Assembly: GCA_030592355.1 (NCBI GenBank)
Contig: JAUVJE010000035.1
Coordinates: 1 to 15,039 of the forward strand
From: Clostridia bacterium
Lineage (GTDB): Bacteria > Bacillota > Clostridia > DUPQ01
Length of the DNA: 15,039 nucleotides
Reading direction: 5' to 3'
Shown here: positions 7,585-14,375 of the stretch, piece after piece
How positions within the stretch are numbered: the stretch's first letter is position 1
How the letters are laid out: each line of letters begins with the position of its first letter
Notes under the pieces: generated by a model
What the model was told of the DNA's origin: nothing
Databases searched by the model: none
Seen by the model: the letters and a program-made list of their open reading frames with translations, nothing else
Position numbers and translations under genes: made by a program

Positions 7585-7596
7585 GAACATTTGTTC
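7585..7596 (-). promoter_or_regulatory. LexA (Cheo/DinR-type) operator of recA
   Basis: GAACATTTGTTC (GAAC-N4-GTTC) is extended to a palindromic 14-mer by flanking A and T (7584-7597). It matches the Gram-positive LexA box core. It lies directly after the -10 element, over the expected start of transcription and before the ribosome binding site, so LexA binding would block initiation until DNA damage. Confidence 0.9.
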
Positions 7597-7602
7597 TGTT
7601 CT

Positions 7603-7631
7603 ATTATAGTACGTCATATTGACTGTGTCAA
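7603..7631 (-). promoter_or_regulatory. Sigma-A promoter of the recA operon
   Basis: TTGACA (7631-7626) and TATAAT (7608-7603) are perfect consensus hexamers with the ideal 17-bp spacer on the minus strand. The LexA box begins six bases downstream of the -10 element. Confidence 0.92.
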
Positions 7632-7657
7632 CACATATTATATGGTAATTTCCATTT

Positions 7658-7676
7658 ATTGTCAATGACTGACAAT
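7658..7676. repeat. Short inverted repeat over the murJ stop codon
   Basis: ATTGTCA (7658-7664) and TGACAAT (7670-7676) form a perfect 7-bp stem with a 5-nt loop. It spans the murJ stop codon and has no U-tract on the minus strand, so it is not an obvious terminator. Read-through from murJ into recA seems possible. Confidence 0.5.
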
Positions 7677-9278
7677 TTCTTTTAATTTACCCAGAACACC
7701 TTTGGTTATCTGCCGCATTTCATCAATATTCAATGCATACGACGTCGCTCCGTAAGTAACCAATCCTACAAAAACATCTGCACCAACCCATATTATTTGA
7801 TTAATTTTACTCATTGCCATAATATTTCCTCTGAATATTCCCGGCATTACAAACCGGTCTGCAATGAAAACAACAATACCCATCAAAATAACGGAAATCA
7901 TTGTCTTTGAAATAAATCCTGAGCTATTGATAAATTTAAATTCGGGGATTCTATTCTTAAACAGAAACAATAGTGCTGCAGTTATGAAAACAGTGGATAC
8001 AGAATAGGCTATGGCTACGCCTGCGGCTCCAATACCTGTCTTTCTTGTTATTAAATAAGCCAGTCCAACATTAATTATTATACCGATGCTACCAGCTACC
8101 AGCGGAAGTATAGAATTCTTTGTAGAATAATAAGCCCTGTTCATTATAGTATTAACCGACTGCGTAACAACAGAGAACGAATAAAATGCAAGCATGCTTC
8201 CCGCAAGCACAACACCGGTCTCAGTAAGTTTTCCCCAATTGAAAAGCAGCTGGATTGTGGGTTTGCTGATGATTGCGAGTCCCATTGCCGAAGGCACAGC
8301 AAGAAACAAAACAAACCGGAGCGCGGAATTCAGCTTATCTTCGAGTTCATCAAACTTTTTAAAAACATACAGGGCTGAAAGCGACGGCAGTATAGCCACC
8401 CCCACCGCCTGGGCAATAATCCCAAGAGGCATCTGCCACGTCTTCCCCGCCACCTCAAGGGCGCTGAAACTCCCCTCTGCAAAAAACGATGCAAAATATT
8501 TCGATACTATATAATTTATCTGTATGAAGGCTGAGGTTAAAAGCGTAGGCAACGCTAAATTAATCATTTTTGAAAAATCAGGGTTGCCGGTATAAAGCCG
8601 GGGTCTGTAATGTTTGAGATGCTTAATCGTAAATGAAAATTGCAACAGGAAATATAAGAAAGCGCATATTACTATTCCGAGAACAACTTTATCAGCGCCA
8701 TAATTCGCAGCTTTGTCCGAATTGCTGAGGATTAAAATGCTGAGGACTGTCGCCAAGTTGTAAGCACAGGGTCCAAAAGCAGCTACTGCGAATCTGGAAT
8801 ATGAGTTCATTACACCGTTGCAAAAACCAGACAGCATCATAAAAAAGGATATCGGCATAAGTATGCGGGTAAGCCGGACTGCAAGCTCCATTTTCTCAGG
8901 CGCGGATTTACTGAATCCTTTTGCAATCAAATCCATTAGCTGCGGAGCAAATACTACTCCAAGAATGACTAAAAGCAACATAACAATCATCATTACATTA
9001 ATATATGTGCCAACGACGCGCCATCCTTCTTTCTCTTTGCCTTTCTCCACATAACCTGTAAGCATAGGTATAAGAGACGCTGCGATCGCCCCCCCTACAA
9101 GAAGGCCGTACATCAGGTCGGGGATCTGGAACGCTGCATTATATGCATCGGCAATATCACTGAAGCCGCCCATTCTTGCCGGTATCAATGCGGTTCTGAA
9201 AAAGCCCAGCACCCTGCTGAGCATAACGGAAAACATTATCATTGCTGCCGTGCTTCTGAAACTTGCCTTTTGCGACAA
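7662..9278 (-). CDS. murJ: Lipid II flippase MurJ (MviN family)
   Basis: MurJ moves the peptidoglycan precursor lipid II across the cytoplasmic membrane. The 538-aa protein has roughly 14 hydrophobic segments. Its N-terminal signature is SRVLGFFRTALIPARMG, with R22 and R28 at positions comparable to the essential arginines of E. coli MurJ, followed by DAYNAAFQIPDL and GGAIAASLIPML. The start codon is TTG (9278-9276), chosen because GGAGG (9287-9291) lies eight bases upstream and the MurJ signature begins right after it. The TTG directly follows the cinA stop (TGATTG), which points to coupled translation. It is the last gene of the paaK-ACT-cinA-murJ run. Its place between cinA and recA is unusual, since these two are often adjacent. 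Confidence 0.93.
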   Translation of the reverse strand: MSQKASFRSTAAMIMFSVMLSRVLGFFRTALIPARMGGFSDIADAYNAAFQIPDLMYGLLVGGAIAASLIPMLTGYVEKGKEKEGWRVVGTYINVMMIVMLLLVILGVVFAPQLMDLIAKGFSKSAPEKMELAVRLTRILMPISFFMMLSGFCNGVMNSYSRFAVAAFGPCAYNLATVLSILILSNSDKAANYGADKVVLGIVICAFLYFLLQFSFTIKHLKHYRPRLYTGNPDFSKMINLALPTLLTSAFIQINYIVSKYFASFFAEGSFSALEVAGKTWQMPLGIIAQAVGVAILPSLSALYVFKKFDELEDKLNSALRFVLFLAVPSAMGLAIISKPTIQLLFNWGKLTETGVVLAGSMLAFYSFSVVTQSVNTIMNRAYYSTKNSILPLVAGSIGIIINVGLAYLITRKTGIGAAGVAIAYSVSTVFITAALLFLFKNRIPEFKFINSSGFISKTMISVILMGIVVFIADRFVMPGIFRGNIMAMSKINQIIWVGADVFVGLVTYGATSYALNIDEMRQITKGVLGKLKEIVSH

Positions 9279-10532
9279 TCAATTATCCTCCGTTTTTATA
9301 ATTTTAAGATTCTTTCTTATCATATCAAGGGCATTCAGACAGGCAGAATGCCTTATTCTGTTTCTGTCGCCCCATAAATTCAGTCTCTTAATCTCAGTTC
9401 CGCTTCCCGATGCCAACCCAATATAAACAAGTCCCACGGGTTTCTCATCCGTCCCCCCGCCCGGACCTGCAATACCTGTTATTGAAAGCCCTATTTCGGA
9501 CTGTGCATTCTCTTTGATTCCATTGGCCATTTCAGCCGCGGCTTCACCGCTGACCGCCCCGTATTTAGCCAGGGTGCCGGGGCTTACTCCGAGTTCCCTT
9601 ACCTTTGCATCGTTGGAATATGTTACTATGCTCCTGTCAAATACCGCTGAAATTCCCGGCACATCCGTCAGCATAGATGTAAGCATGCCGCCAGTGCATG
9701 ATTCTGCGATTGCGATACTGCAGTTTCTTTCTATCAGCATTGAAGCTACTTTTTCATTTAGCTCCTCATTTTTGCTTGAATAAATGTATTCGCCTAACCT
9801 GCTGCTAATTTCATCCAGTACAGGAGCCATCATTTCTTTGGGGTTTTCTTTGTCCGGATTATATTTAACAGTTATTCTGAGAGTTATTTCACCCCTCTTG
9901 GCATAAGGGGCGATTGTAGGATTTTTCTGAGTTGAAACCAAGTCATTTATTATATCTTCCATAGAGGATTCCCCAATGCCGAACAATTTGAGATACACTG
10001 AATACAGTTTGCTGTCTGCTACCTTTAAAAAATAGGGAAGTACGGAATTTTCGAACATAGGTTCCATTTCCCATGGCGGTCCTGGCAGCATAACAATAGT
10101 CTTCTCGCCTTGCTTTATCAAGCACCCCGGCGCCGTACCATTGTCATTTCGGAGTATTGTTGAGCCTTCGGGGAAATATGCCTGTTTTTCATTATTTGGG
10201 GCAGCCTTACGCCCGCGTTCATCAAAAAATCTGCGAATTCCTTCAAGTGTTTCTCTGTCATAAATCAACTCAAGCCCCAGAGTTTTTGAAATGGTTTCTT
10301 TGGTAAGGTCATCCTGCGTGGGACCGAGTCCGCCGGTGGTAATGACCACATCGGCTCTTTCGAGCGCATGTCTCAAGCAGGCAGACAACCTTACGGGGTT
10401 GTCTCCTACTACAGTATGATAATAAACATAAACATCAGCATCGGGAAAACGAGCCGAGATATACCGGGCATTGGTATTGTTTATCTGCCCCATCAGCAAC
10501 TCAGTGCCTACGGCTATGATTTCAGCTATCAA
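9279..10532 (-). CDS. cinA: CinA: competence/damage-inducible protein, NMN deamidase
   Basis: CinA-type proteins combine an N-terminal MoCF-like domain (COG1058, ADP-ribose pyrophosphatase in characterised members) with a C-terminal PncC domain that deamidates nicotinamide mononucleotide in pyridine nucleotide salvage. The 417-aa protein shows TTGGLGPTQDDLT (65-77) in the first domain, and ESCTGG (277-282) and TGIAGPGGGT (352-361) in the second, so both domains look complete. The start codon is TTG (10532-10530), with AGGGGG seven bases upstream. The sequence from there (MIAEIIAVGTELLMGQ) matches the normal CinA start. It lies 12 bases after the ACT gene and directly abuts murJ. Confidence 0.95.
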   Translation of the reverse strand: MIAEIIAVGTELLMGQINNTNARYISARFPDADVYVYYHTVVGDNPVRLSACLRHALERADVVITTGGLGPTQDDLTKETISKTLGLELIYDRETLEGIRRFFDERGRKAAPNNEKQAYFPEGSTILRNDNGTAPGCLIKQGEKTIVMLPGPPWEMEPMFENSVLPYFLKVADSKLYSVYLKLFGIGESSMEDIINDLVSTQKNPTIAPYAKRGEITLRITVKYNPDKENPKEMMAPVLDEISSRLGEYIYSSKNEELNEKVASMLIERNCSIAIAESCTGGMLTSMLTDVPGISAVFDRSIVTYSNDAKVRELGVSPGTLAKYGAVSGEAAAEMANGIKENAQSEIGLSITGIAGPGGGTDEKPVGLVYIGLASGSGTEIKRLNLWGDRNRIRHSACLNALDMIRKNLKIIKTEDN

Positions 10533-10544
10533 TGCACAGCCCCC

Positions 10545-10976
10545 TTATATGTCATATACTTCGCTTGCCTTCAGTACGAGGAATCCCCCGGTCTCCAGGC
10601 TTTCTATAGCTCTTTCACATTCTTCAACCCTTAAAATGACGTTTGCCTTGTGGCTTGTCTTTGATATAAACGCATAAATGTATTCCACGCTTATCTTGTC
10701 ATCATGAAGCATCTTTAAGGCTTTGGCCAGTCCGCCGGGTTCATCTTTTATCGAAACAGCTATAACCTCGGTAATACTCACTGTGAAGCCGTCGGCTTTA
10801 AGTGCTTTTTCTGCAAGCTCCGGTTTGTCGACTATCAGTCTCAGAATACCGAATTCAGTGGTATCTGCTATAGAAAGCGCCCGGATGTTAATATCTGACT
10901 CGCTCAGAATCTGAGTGACCTGCGCTACCCTTCCCTCTTTGTTTTCGAGAAAAACGGATATTTGTTTTACCAGCAT
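10545..10976 (-). CDS. Tandem ACT-domain protein associated with phenylacetate-CoA ligase
   Basis: This 143-aa protein consists of two ACT domains (about residues 4-70 and 72-140) and nothing else. The first begins QISVFLENKEGRVAQVTQIL and the second VIAVSIKDEPGGLAKALKML, each with the Gly in the first turn that is typical of ligand-binding ACT folds. Proteins of this type (COG4747) commonly sit beside phenylacetate-CoA ligase genes in anaerobes and are thought to sense aromatic amino acids; no ligand is proven here. The start is supported by AGGAGG seven bases before the ATG, which begins inside the paaK stop (TAAGGAGG). The gaps to both neighbours are 12 bases. Confidence 0.9.
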   Translation of the reverse strand: MLVKQISVFLENKEGRVAQVTQILSESDINIRALSIADTTEFGILRLIVDKPELAEKALKADGFTVSITEVIAVSIKDEPGGLAKALKMLHDDKISVEYIYAFISKTSHKANVILRVEECERAIESLETGGFLVLKASEVYDI

Positions 10977-10988
10977 TACAGTTCCTCC

Positions 10989-12290
10989 TTATAAATCCCT
11001 GTTATCTATTACTCTCTGTGCTTTTCCCTCGCTTCTGGCAATCGTCTTCGGTTCAACCAAGGTTACCTTTGCGCTTATTGCCAGTGTGCTCTCGATATTG
11101 AATTTGAGTTTCTTTTCCAAATCCTCAATCCTTCTAACCTCATCAGAAAACAGTGAGTCGGTCATTTCAACCTGAACCTCAAGTGCGTCCATAGTACCTG
11201 CCCTGGTTACTATGAGCTGGTAATGCGGAGCGGTTTCTCCAAGTTCAAGTAAAACACTTTCTATCTGTGTCGGGAATACATTGACTCCTCTGATTATGAG
11301 CATATCATCGGTCCTGCCTGTGACTTTTTCCATCCTGTATGTTGTTCTTCCGCAGGCACAGGGTTCATTGTAAAGCCGCGAAATATCTCTTGTTCTGTAT
11401 CTTAGCAATGGAAGAGCTTTTTTAGTAATCGTGGTAAATACTATTTCCCCTTGTTTACCATATTCAAGGACTTCCTCTGTATCCGGATCAATTATTTCGG
11501 GCACAAAATGGTCGTCATTAATGTGAAGACCGCATTTTTCGGGACACTCCTGCGATACGCCGGGGCCGATTATTTCACTGAGCCCGTAAATATCAATCGC
11601 AAGCACGCCCAGACGTTTCTCTATGTCCCTGCGCATATTTTCGCTCCACGGCTCGGCTCCGAATATACCGGCTTTCAATTTTATCTTTGACCGATCAGTG
11701 CCGGATTCTTCAATTACCTCCGCCAGATACAGGGCATAGGAAGGGGTACATGATATTACCGTTGACTGGAAATCCATCATAATTTCCAGTTGGCGTCTGG
11801 TGTTTCCGCCTGAAATCGGGATGACTGACATTCCAATTTTTTCACCGCCGTAATGAATTCCCAATCCACCTGTGAAAAGACCGTATCCATATGCGTTTTG
11901 AAGGATGTCCGACTTTGTTGCACCACAGGAGCTGATTGTCCTGGCACAAACTTCCGCCCAGACCTCAATGTCTTCTCTGGTATATCCAACTACCGTTCTT
12001 TTACCAGTTGTACCGCTGGATGCGTGTATTCTCACTATTTCATCCATAGGCACCGCAAAAAGTCCGTAGGGATAGTGTTCCCTAAGGTCTGTTTTATAGG
12101 TGAAAGGTAAATCTCTCAAATTGTCTATTCCCCTGATATCCCCGGGGAGTATTCCCATTGAATCCATTTTCCCCTTATAAAACGGAACATTTTTATAAAC
12201 ATGCTCCACAGTTTCTCTCAGGCGTACGCCCTGAAGCCTGTGTTTTTCATCATCACTCATGCATTCGTACTTGGGATTCCAGATAGTCAT
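10989..12290 (-). CDS. paaK: Phenylacetate-CoA ligase family protein
   Basis: This 433-aa adenylate-forming enzyme activates an aryl acid, typically phenylacetate or an indole or hydroxyphenyl analogue, with ATP and CoA. The P-loop-like motif is ASSGTTGKR (90-98), followed by YGLSEI (235-240), RYRTRD (297-302), GRTDDM (325-330) and RGVNVFP near the C-terminal hinge. Cysteines at 249, 253, 311 and 313 fall where PaaK relatives carry a Cys-rich insert. Length and motif order fit PaaK well. In amino-acid-fermenting anaerobes the enzyme often accompanies indolepyruvate:ferredoxin oxidoreductase, working reversibly to make ATP from aryl-CoA; those genes are not in this window. The start ATG has GAGAGG eight bases upstream. 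It is the first gene behind a T-box leader. The exact acid used is not determined. Confidence 0.93.
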   Translation of the reverse strand: MTIWNPKYECMSDDEKHRLQGVRLRETVEHVYKNVPFYKGKMDSMGILPGDIRGIDNLRDLPFTYKTDLREHYPYGLFAVPMDEIVRIHASSGTTGKRTVVGYTREDIEVWAEVCARTISSCGATKSDILQNAYGYGLFTGGLGIHYGGEKIGMSVIPISGGNTRRQLEIMMDFQSTVISCTPSYALYLAEVIEESGTDRSKIKLKAGIFGAEPWSENMRRDIEKRLGVLAIDIYGLSEIIGPGVSQECPEKCGLHINDDHFVPEIIDPDTEEVLEYGKQGEIVFTTITKKALPLLRYRTRDISRLYNEPCACGRTTYRMEKVTGRTDDMLIIRGVNVFPTQIESVLLELGETAPHYQLIVTRAGTMDALEVQVEMTDSLFSDEVRRIEDLEKKLKFNIESTLAISAKVTLVEPKTIARSEGKAQRVIDNRDL

Positions 12291-12365
12291 AAATTTTACC
12301 TCTCTCTAATCTTATATTATCGCCACATGCTTTTCAATCAATTCGTTAAAACATCCGGTCGACAA

Positions 12366-12390
12366 CCCAAGTATCCGGCGGATACCCGGG
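12366..12390 (-). promoter_or_regulatory. Strong hairpin in the paaK leader downstream of the T-box terminator
   Basis: The two arms 12380-12390 and 12366-12376 form an 11-bp stem (two G-U pairs on the RNA) around a 3-nt loop. There is no U-tract after it on the minus strand, so it is not an intrinsic terminator. It lies between the T-box terminator and the paaK ribosome binding site. Its role is unknown; mRNA stabilisation or processing is one option. Confidence 0.6.
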
Positions 12391-12422
12391 ACATTTCGCA
12401 GAATTCGTGCCGGCGGGAAATT

Positions 12423-12452
12423 AAAAAGCCCCGTCTCTCAAAGAGACAGAGC
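12423..12452 (-). terminator. Terminator of the T-box leader
   Basis: Read on the minus strand, GCTCTGTCTCT and AGAGACGGGGC form an 11-bp stem with two G-U pairs and a TTG loop, followed by TTTTT. It lies 3 bases downstream of the T-box sequence and before the coding region, as expected of the regulated terminator in a tRNA-sensing leader. Confidence 0.9.
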
Positions 12453-12655
12453 ATATCCACGGTATCACATTTCTTCCCGGCTGCACCGGGCACTTCGGAA
12501 TATCGGTTCCACAGCCGCTGTTTCCTACTTGCATTTCAAAAACAGTACTCCCGCATGAAATGTCGGTGTTCCCCAGTGCCTTGGTCCTCTCAGCATACGG
12601 ACCGCTTTCTGTAGGATGCGAAACCTTACTTTATGCATTCATCGCTTTAACGTAT
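12423..12655 (-). ncRNA. T-box leader (tRNA-sensing riboswitch), specifier probably UUC (Phe)
   Basis: The leader of about 233 nt has the ordered parts of a T-box. Stem I begins with a GATGA K-turn and an AAGTA loop-E strand. The distal part has AGAAAGC, then GGTCC...TGCTGAGA...GGACC. The 3' side of the specifier loop reads GACATTTCATGC. Stem III is CCCGG/CCGGG (12486-12490 with 12476-12480), then the T-box sequence GTGATACCGTGGA (12468-12456), then the terminator. If A12556 is the unpaired purine closing the loop, the specifier is UUC at 12559-12557 (Phe); UUU, also Phe, would result from a one-base shift. The U after the TGA is the base that meets the tRNA discriminator and would pair with A73, which tRNA-Phe carries. 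The T-box has TGA in place of the usual TGG. Confidence 0.85.
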
Positions 12656-12661
12656 TAAAAT

Positions 12662-12690
12662 ATTATAGTATCAACACAATGTGCTGTCAA
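12662..12690 (-). promoter_or_regulatory. Sigma-A promoter of the T-box-paaK-ACT-cinA-murJ operon
   Basis: TTGACA (12690-12685) and TATAAT (12667-12662) on the minus strand are perfect hexamers with a 17-bp spacer. Transcription would begin near 12655, just before stem I of the T-box. Confidence 0.9.
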
Positions 12691-12761
12691 ATAGTATAAA
12701 CCCACCTCTTGAACAATTTATATTCAACTGTATTTTAGAAACCGATATATGAATTTTCAAC

Positions 12762-12956
12762 TCAGTCTTTTTTAATTTTTACTACTATCGGACTCAATAC
12801 CAATCCAATGCCTATTCCTATAAACAGACATGCGATAAAAAGGAAAATCGATGTTTTAAAGAAAATAAAACCAACTCCCAAACCAATAAGGGTAGTTCCA
12901 CCGACAATCCACTCGTTTATATCTTCTTTTTTTCTCGTCTTTTTCTCCTGTTCCAT
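12762..12956 (-). CDS. Small two-helix membrane protein, function unknown
   Basis: This 64-aa protein has a charged N-terminus (MEQEKKTRKKEDINE), two glycine-rich hydrophobic helices (about 17-33 and 37-57) and a basic tail (KIKKD). I do not recognise a characterised family. I chose the ATG at 12956, not the in-frame one at 13028. The segment between them contains the extended -10 promoter and is not membrane-protein-like, and GGGA lies about six bases before 12956. It is transcribed away from the + strand acetyltransferase-like gene and ends about 70 bases before the T-box promoter, with no clear terminator between. Confidence 0.65.
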   Translation of the reverse strand: MEQEKKTRKKEDINEWIVGGTTLIGLGVGFIFFKTSIFLFIACLFIGIGIGLVLSPIVVKIKKD

Positions 12957-12990
12957 AAAACATCCCACTTTCTGTTTTAATACATAATTA

Positions 12991-12999
12991 ATTATATCA
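12991..12999 (-). promoter_or_regulatory. Extended -10 promoter for the small membrane protein gene
   Basis: On the minus strand TG-A-TATAAT (12999-12991) is a perfect extended -10 element. No good -35 box is visible at 16-18 bp. The leader would be about 28 nt. Confidence 0.5.
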
Positions 13000-13059
13000 C
13001 AGTAATATTGGAACACAGTAAATTCCAATCATTACCCAAAGGGTGTTCGTTAGTTAGGT

Positions 13060-13107
13060 TTATGATAAAAGTTATATTTCTTAATTGCTCATATGAGCTT
13101 ATCATAA
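13060..13107. repeat. Nested inverted repeats in the divergent intergenic region
   Basis: TTATGATAA (13060-13068) and TTATCATAA (13099-13107) are perfect 9-bp inverted arms. The segment between them ends in a perfect 12-bp palindrome, GCTCATATGAGC (13087-13098), that touches the right arm. The block ends three bases before the likely -35 element of the + strand gene, a normal place for an operator. The region is AT-rich, so part of the symmetry may be chance. Confidence 0.6.
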
Positions 13108-13110
13108 TTT

Positions 13111-13139
13111 TTGCTAAAAATAAATATTTATAGTAAAAT
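13111..13139 (+). promoter_or_regulatory. Putative promoter of the YghO/GNAT-like gene
   Basis: TTGCTA (13111-13116) and TAAAAT (13134-13139) are separated by 17 bp and match consensus at 4/6 and 5/6 positions. Transcription would begin near 13146, 20 bases before the AGGAGG site. Confidence 0.55.
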
Positions 13140-13175
13140 TGCATGGGTATACTACTTGTATTTATAGGAGGATTT

Positions 13176-14294
13176 ATGGTTAAAATAGTTACTGTAAAAA
13201 ATAACCGCGGTTTGCGCAAGTTCGTGAAATTTGTAAATGATTTATATAAAAACAACGAGTACTTTGTTCCCGATTTAATCATTGATGAGGTAAATACCCT
13301 CAGAAAAGATAAAAATCCTGCATATGCCTTCTCGGAAGCTGTATTTTTTCTGGCATATATTGATAAAAAAATAGTTGGAAGAATCGGCGTGATGGTCAAC
13401 CAAAAAAGCAATGAGAAGTGGAATCAGAATTCTACACGTTTCACTCATTTTGACTTTATAGATGATTTCGAAGTCTCATCAAAATTAATGGAAACCGCCA
13501 TCAACTGGTCTAAGGAACACGGATACACAAAAATACACGGTCCCCTCGGGCTCACCGATATGGATCATCAGGGAATGTTGGTAGAAGGCTATGAAGAGCT
13601 TGACATGTTCATAACCATCTACAATCACCCCTACTATATAGACCATATGGCAAAATTAGGATTCACCAAAGAAGTCGACTGGATTGAATACCAACTTACC
13701 GTACCTGATAAACCTCTCGAAAAATACAACAGGATTGCTGAAATAGTTAAGAAAAAATATGGATATAAATTAATTGAATTCGATAAAAAGAAGGACATTC
13801 TTCCATGGGCGCCTGCGGTTTTTGATTTGTATAATACTGCTTTTGCCCCTTTGTTCGGAACAACCGAACTTTCTAAAAAGCAGATAAAAATGTATGTTGA
13901 CACATTTTTTGGATTTGTAAATCCGGACTTCATAAAAATAATTCTTAATAAAAATGATGATATCATTGGTTTCGGAATTACTATACCCTCTCTTTCAAAA
14001 GCCATGCAAAAAGCAGGCGGCAGGCTGCTTCCATTCGGTTTCATACATATCCTGCGTTCCCTGAAAAAAAATGACATTCTTGATTTTTATCTGGTAGCCG
14101 TTCATCCGGATTACCAGGGTACGGGAGCCAATTCCCTATTGCTTGACAGTGTGTTGAAGTCTGCTATAAAAAATGGCATCAAAATCGGTGAAACCGGTCC
14201 AGAGCTTGAAGATAACTATATGGTTCAGACCATGTGGAAGGATGTTGAACGCCGCCAGCACAGGCGCCGCAGGATTTTTAAAAAAGCGATTTAA
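13176..14294 (+). CDS. YghO-like GNAT-fold protein, function unknown
   Basis: This 372-aa soluble protein belongs, by my recognition of the sequence pattern, to a widespread but uncharacterised family often labelled N-acetyltransferase or YghO-like. The N-terminal half carries the family hallmarks NDLYKNNEYFVPDL (21-34), FFLAYIDKKIVGRI (57-70) and HGPLGLTDMDHQGMLVEG (121-138). The C-terminal part (about 255-372) contains a GNAT-like acetyl-CoA loop, VAVHPDYQGTGA (307-318), and ends in a strongly basic stretch (RRQHRRRRIFKK). The substrate is unknown. I chose ATG 13176 and not 13143 because AGGAGG (13166-13171) lies four bases upstream and the family N-terminus MVKIVTVK starts there. It is monocistronic, with a promoter upstream and a terminator right after the stop codon. 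Confidence 0.85.
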   Translation: MVKIVTVKNNRGLRKFVKFVNDLYKNNEYFVPDLIIDEVNTLRKDKNPAYAFSEAVFFLAYIDKKIVGRIGVMVNQKSNEKWNQNSTRFTHFDFIDDFEVSSKLMETAINWSKEHGYTKIHGPLGLTDMDHQGMLVEGYEELDMFITIYNHPYYIDHMAKLGFTKEVDWIEYQLTVPDKPLEKYNRIAEIVKKKYGYKLIEFDKKKDILPWAPAVFDLYNTAFAPLFGTTELSKKQIKMYVDTFFGFVNPDFIKIILNKNDDIIGFGITIPSLSKAMQKAGGRLLPFGFIHILRSLKKNDILDFYLVAVHPDYQGTGANSLLLDSVLKSAIKNGIKIGETGPELEDNYMVQTMWKDVERRQHRRRRIFKKAI

Positions 14295-14308
14295 TCCTCA
14301 TCTGCATT

Positions 14309-14340
14309 AAAAGCATATTCAGCAATCTGATTATGTTTTT
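14309..14340 (+). terminator. Rho-independent terminator after the YghO/GNAT-like gene
   Basis: AAAAGCATA (14309-14317) pairs with TATGTTTTT (14332-14340) with one G-U pair. The stem continues past one T-T mismatch into TCAG/CTGA around a CAAT loop. The T-run is inside the 3' arm. It lies 15 bases after the stop codon. Confidence 0.75.
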
Positions 14341-14375
14341 AATATCAGCCGGTCCCCATTGTATTGTAAATGTTG

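Noticed and set aside
7658..7676. Terminator between murJ and recA
   Set aside because: The stem is only 7 bp, AT-rich, overlaps the stop codon and lacks a U-tract on the minus strand, so it is listed only as an inverted repeat.
9276..10532. TTG start codons of cinA and murJ as possible annotation or sequence errors
   Set aside because: Both have good Shine-Dalgarno sequences at 7-8 bases, and the family N-termini begin exactly at the TTG, so they are accepted as genuine starts.
12201..12614. 137-codon open frame on the plus strand opposite the start of paaK
   Set aside because: It lies antisense to paaK and to the T-box leader, has no ribosome binding site, and the structured RNA on the other strand explains the sequence.
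12957..13028. 24-codon N-terminal extension of the small membrane protein
   Set aside because: It would run across a perfect extended -10 promoter, and the ATG at 12956 gives a typical charged start before the first membrane helix.
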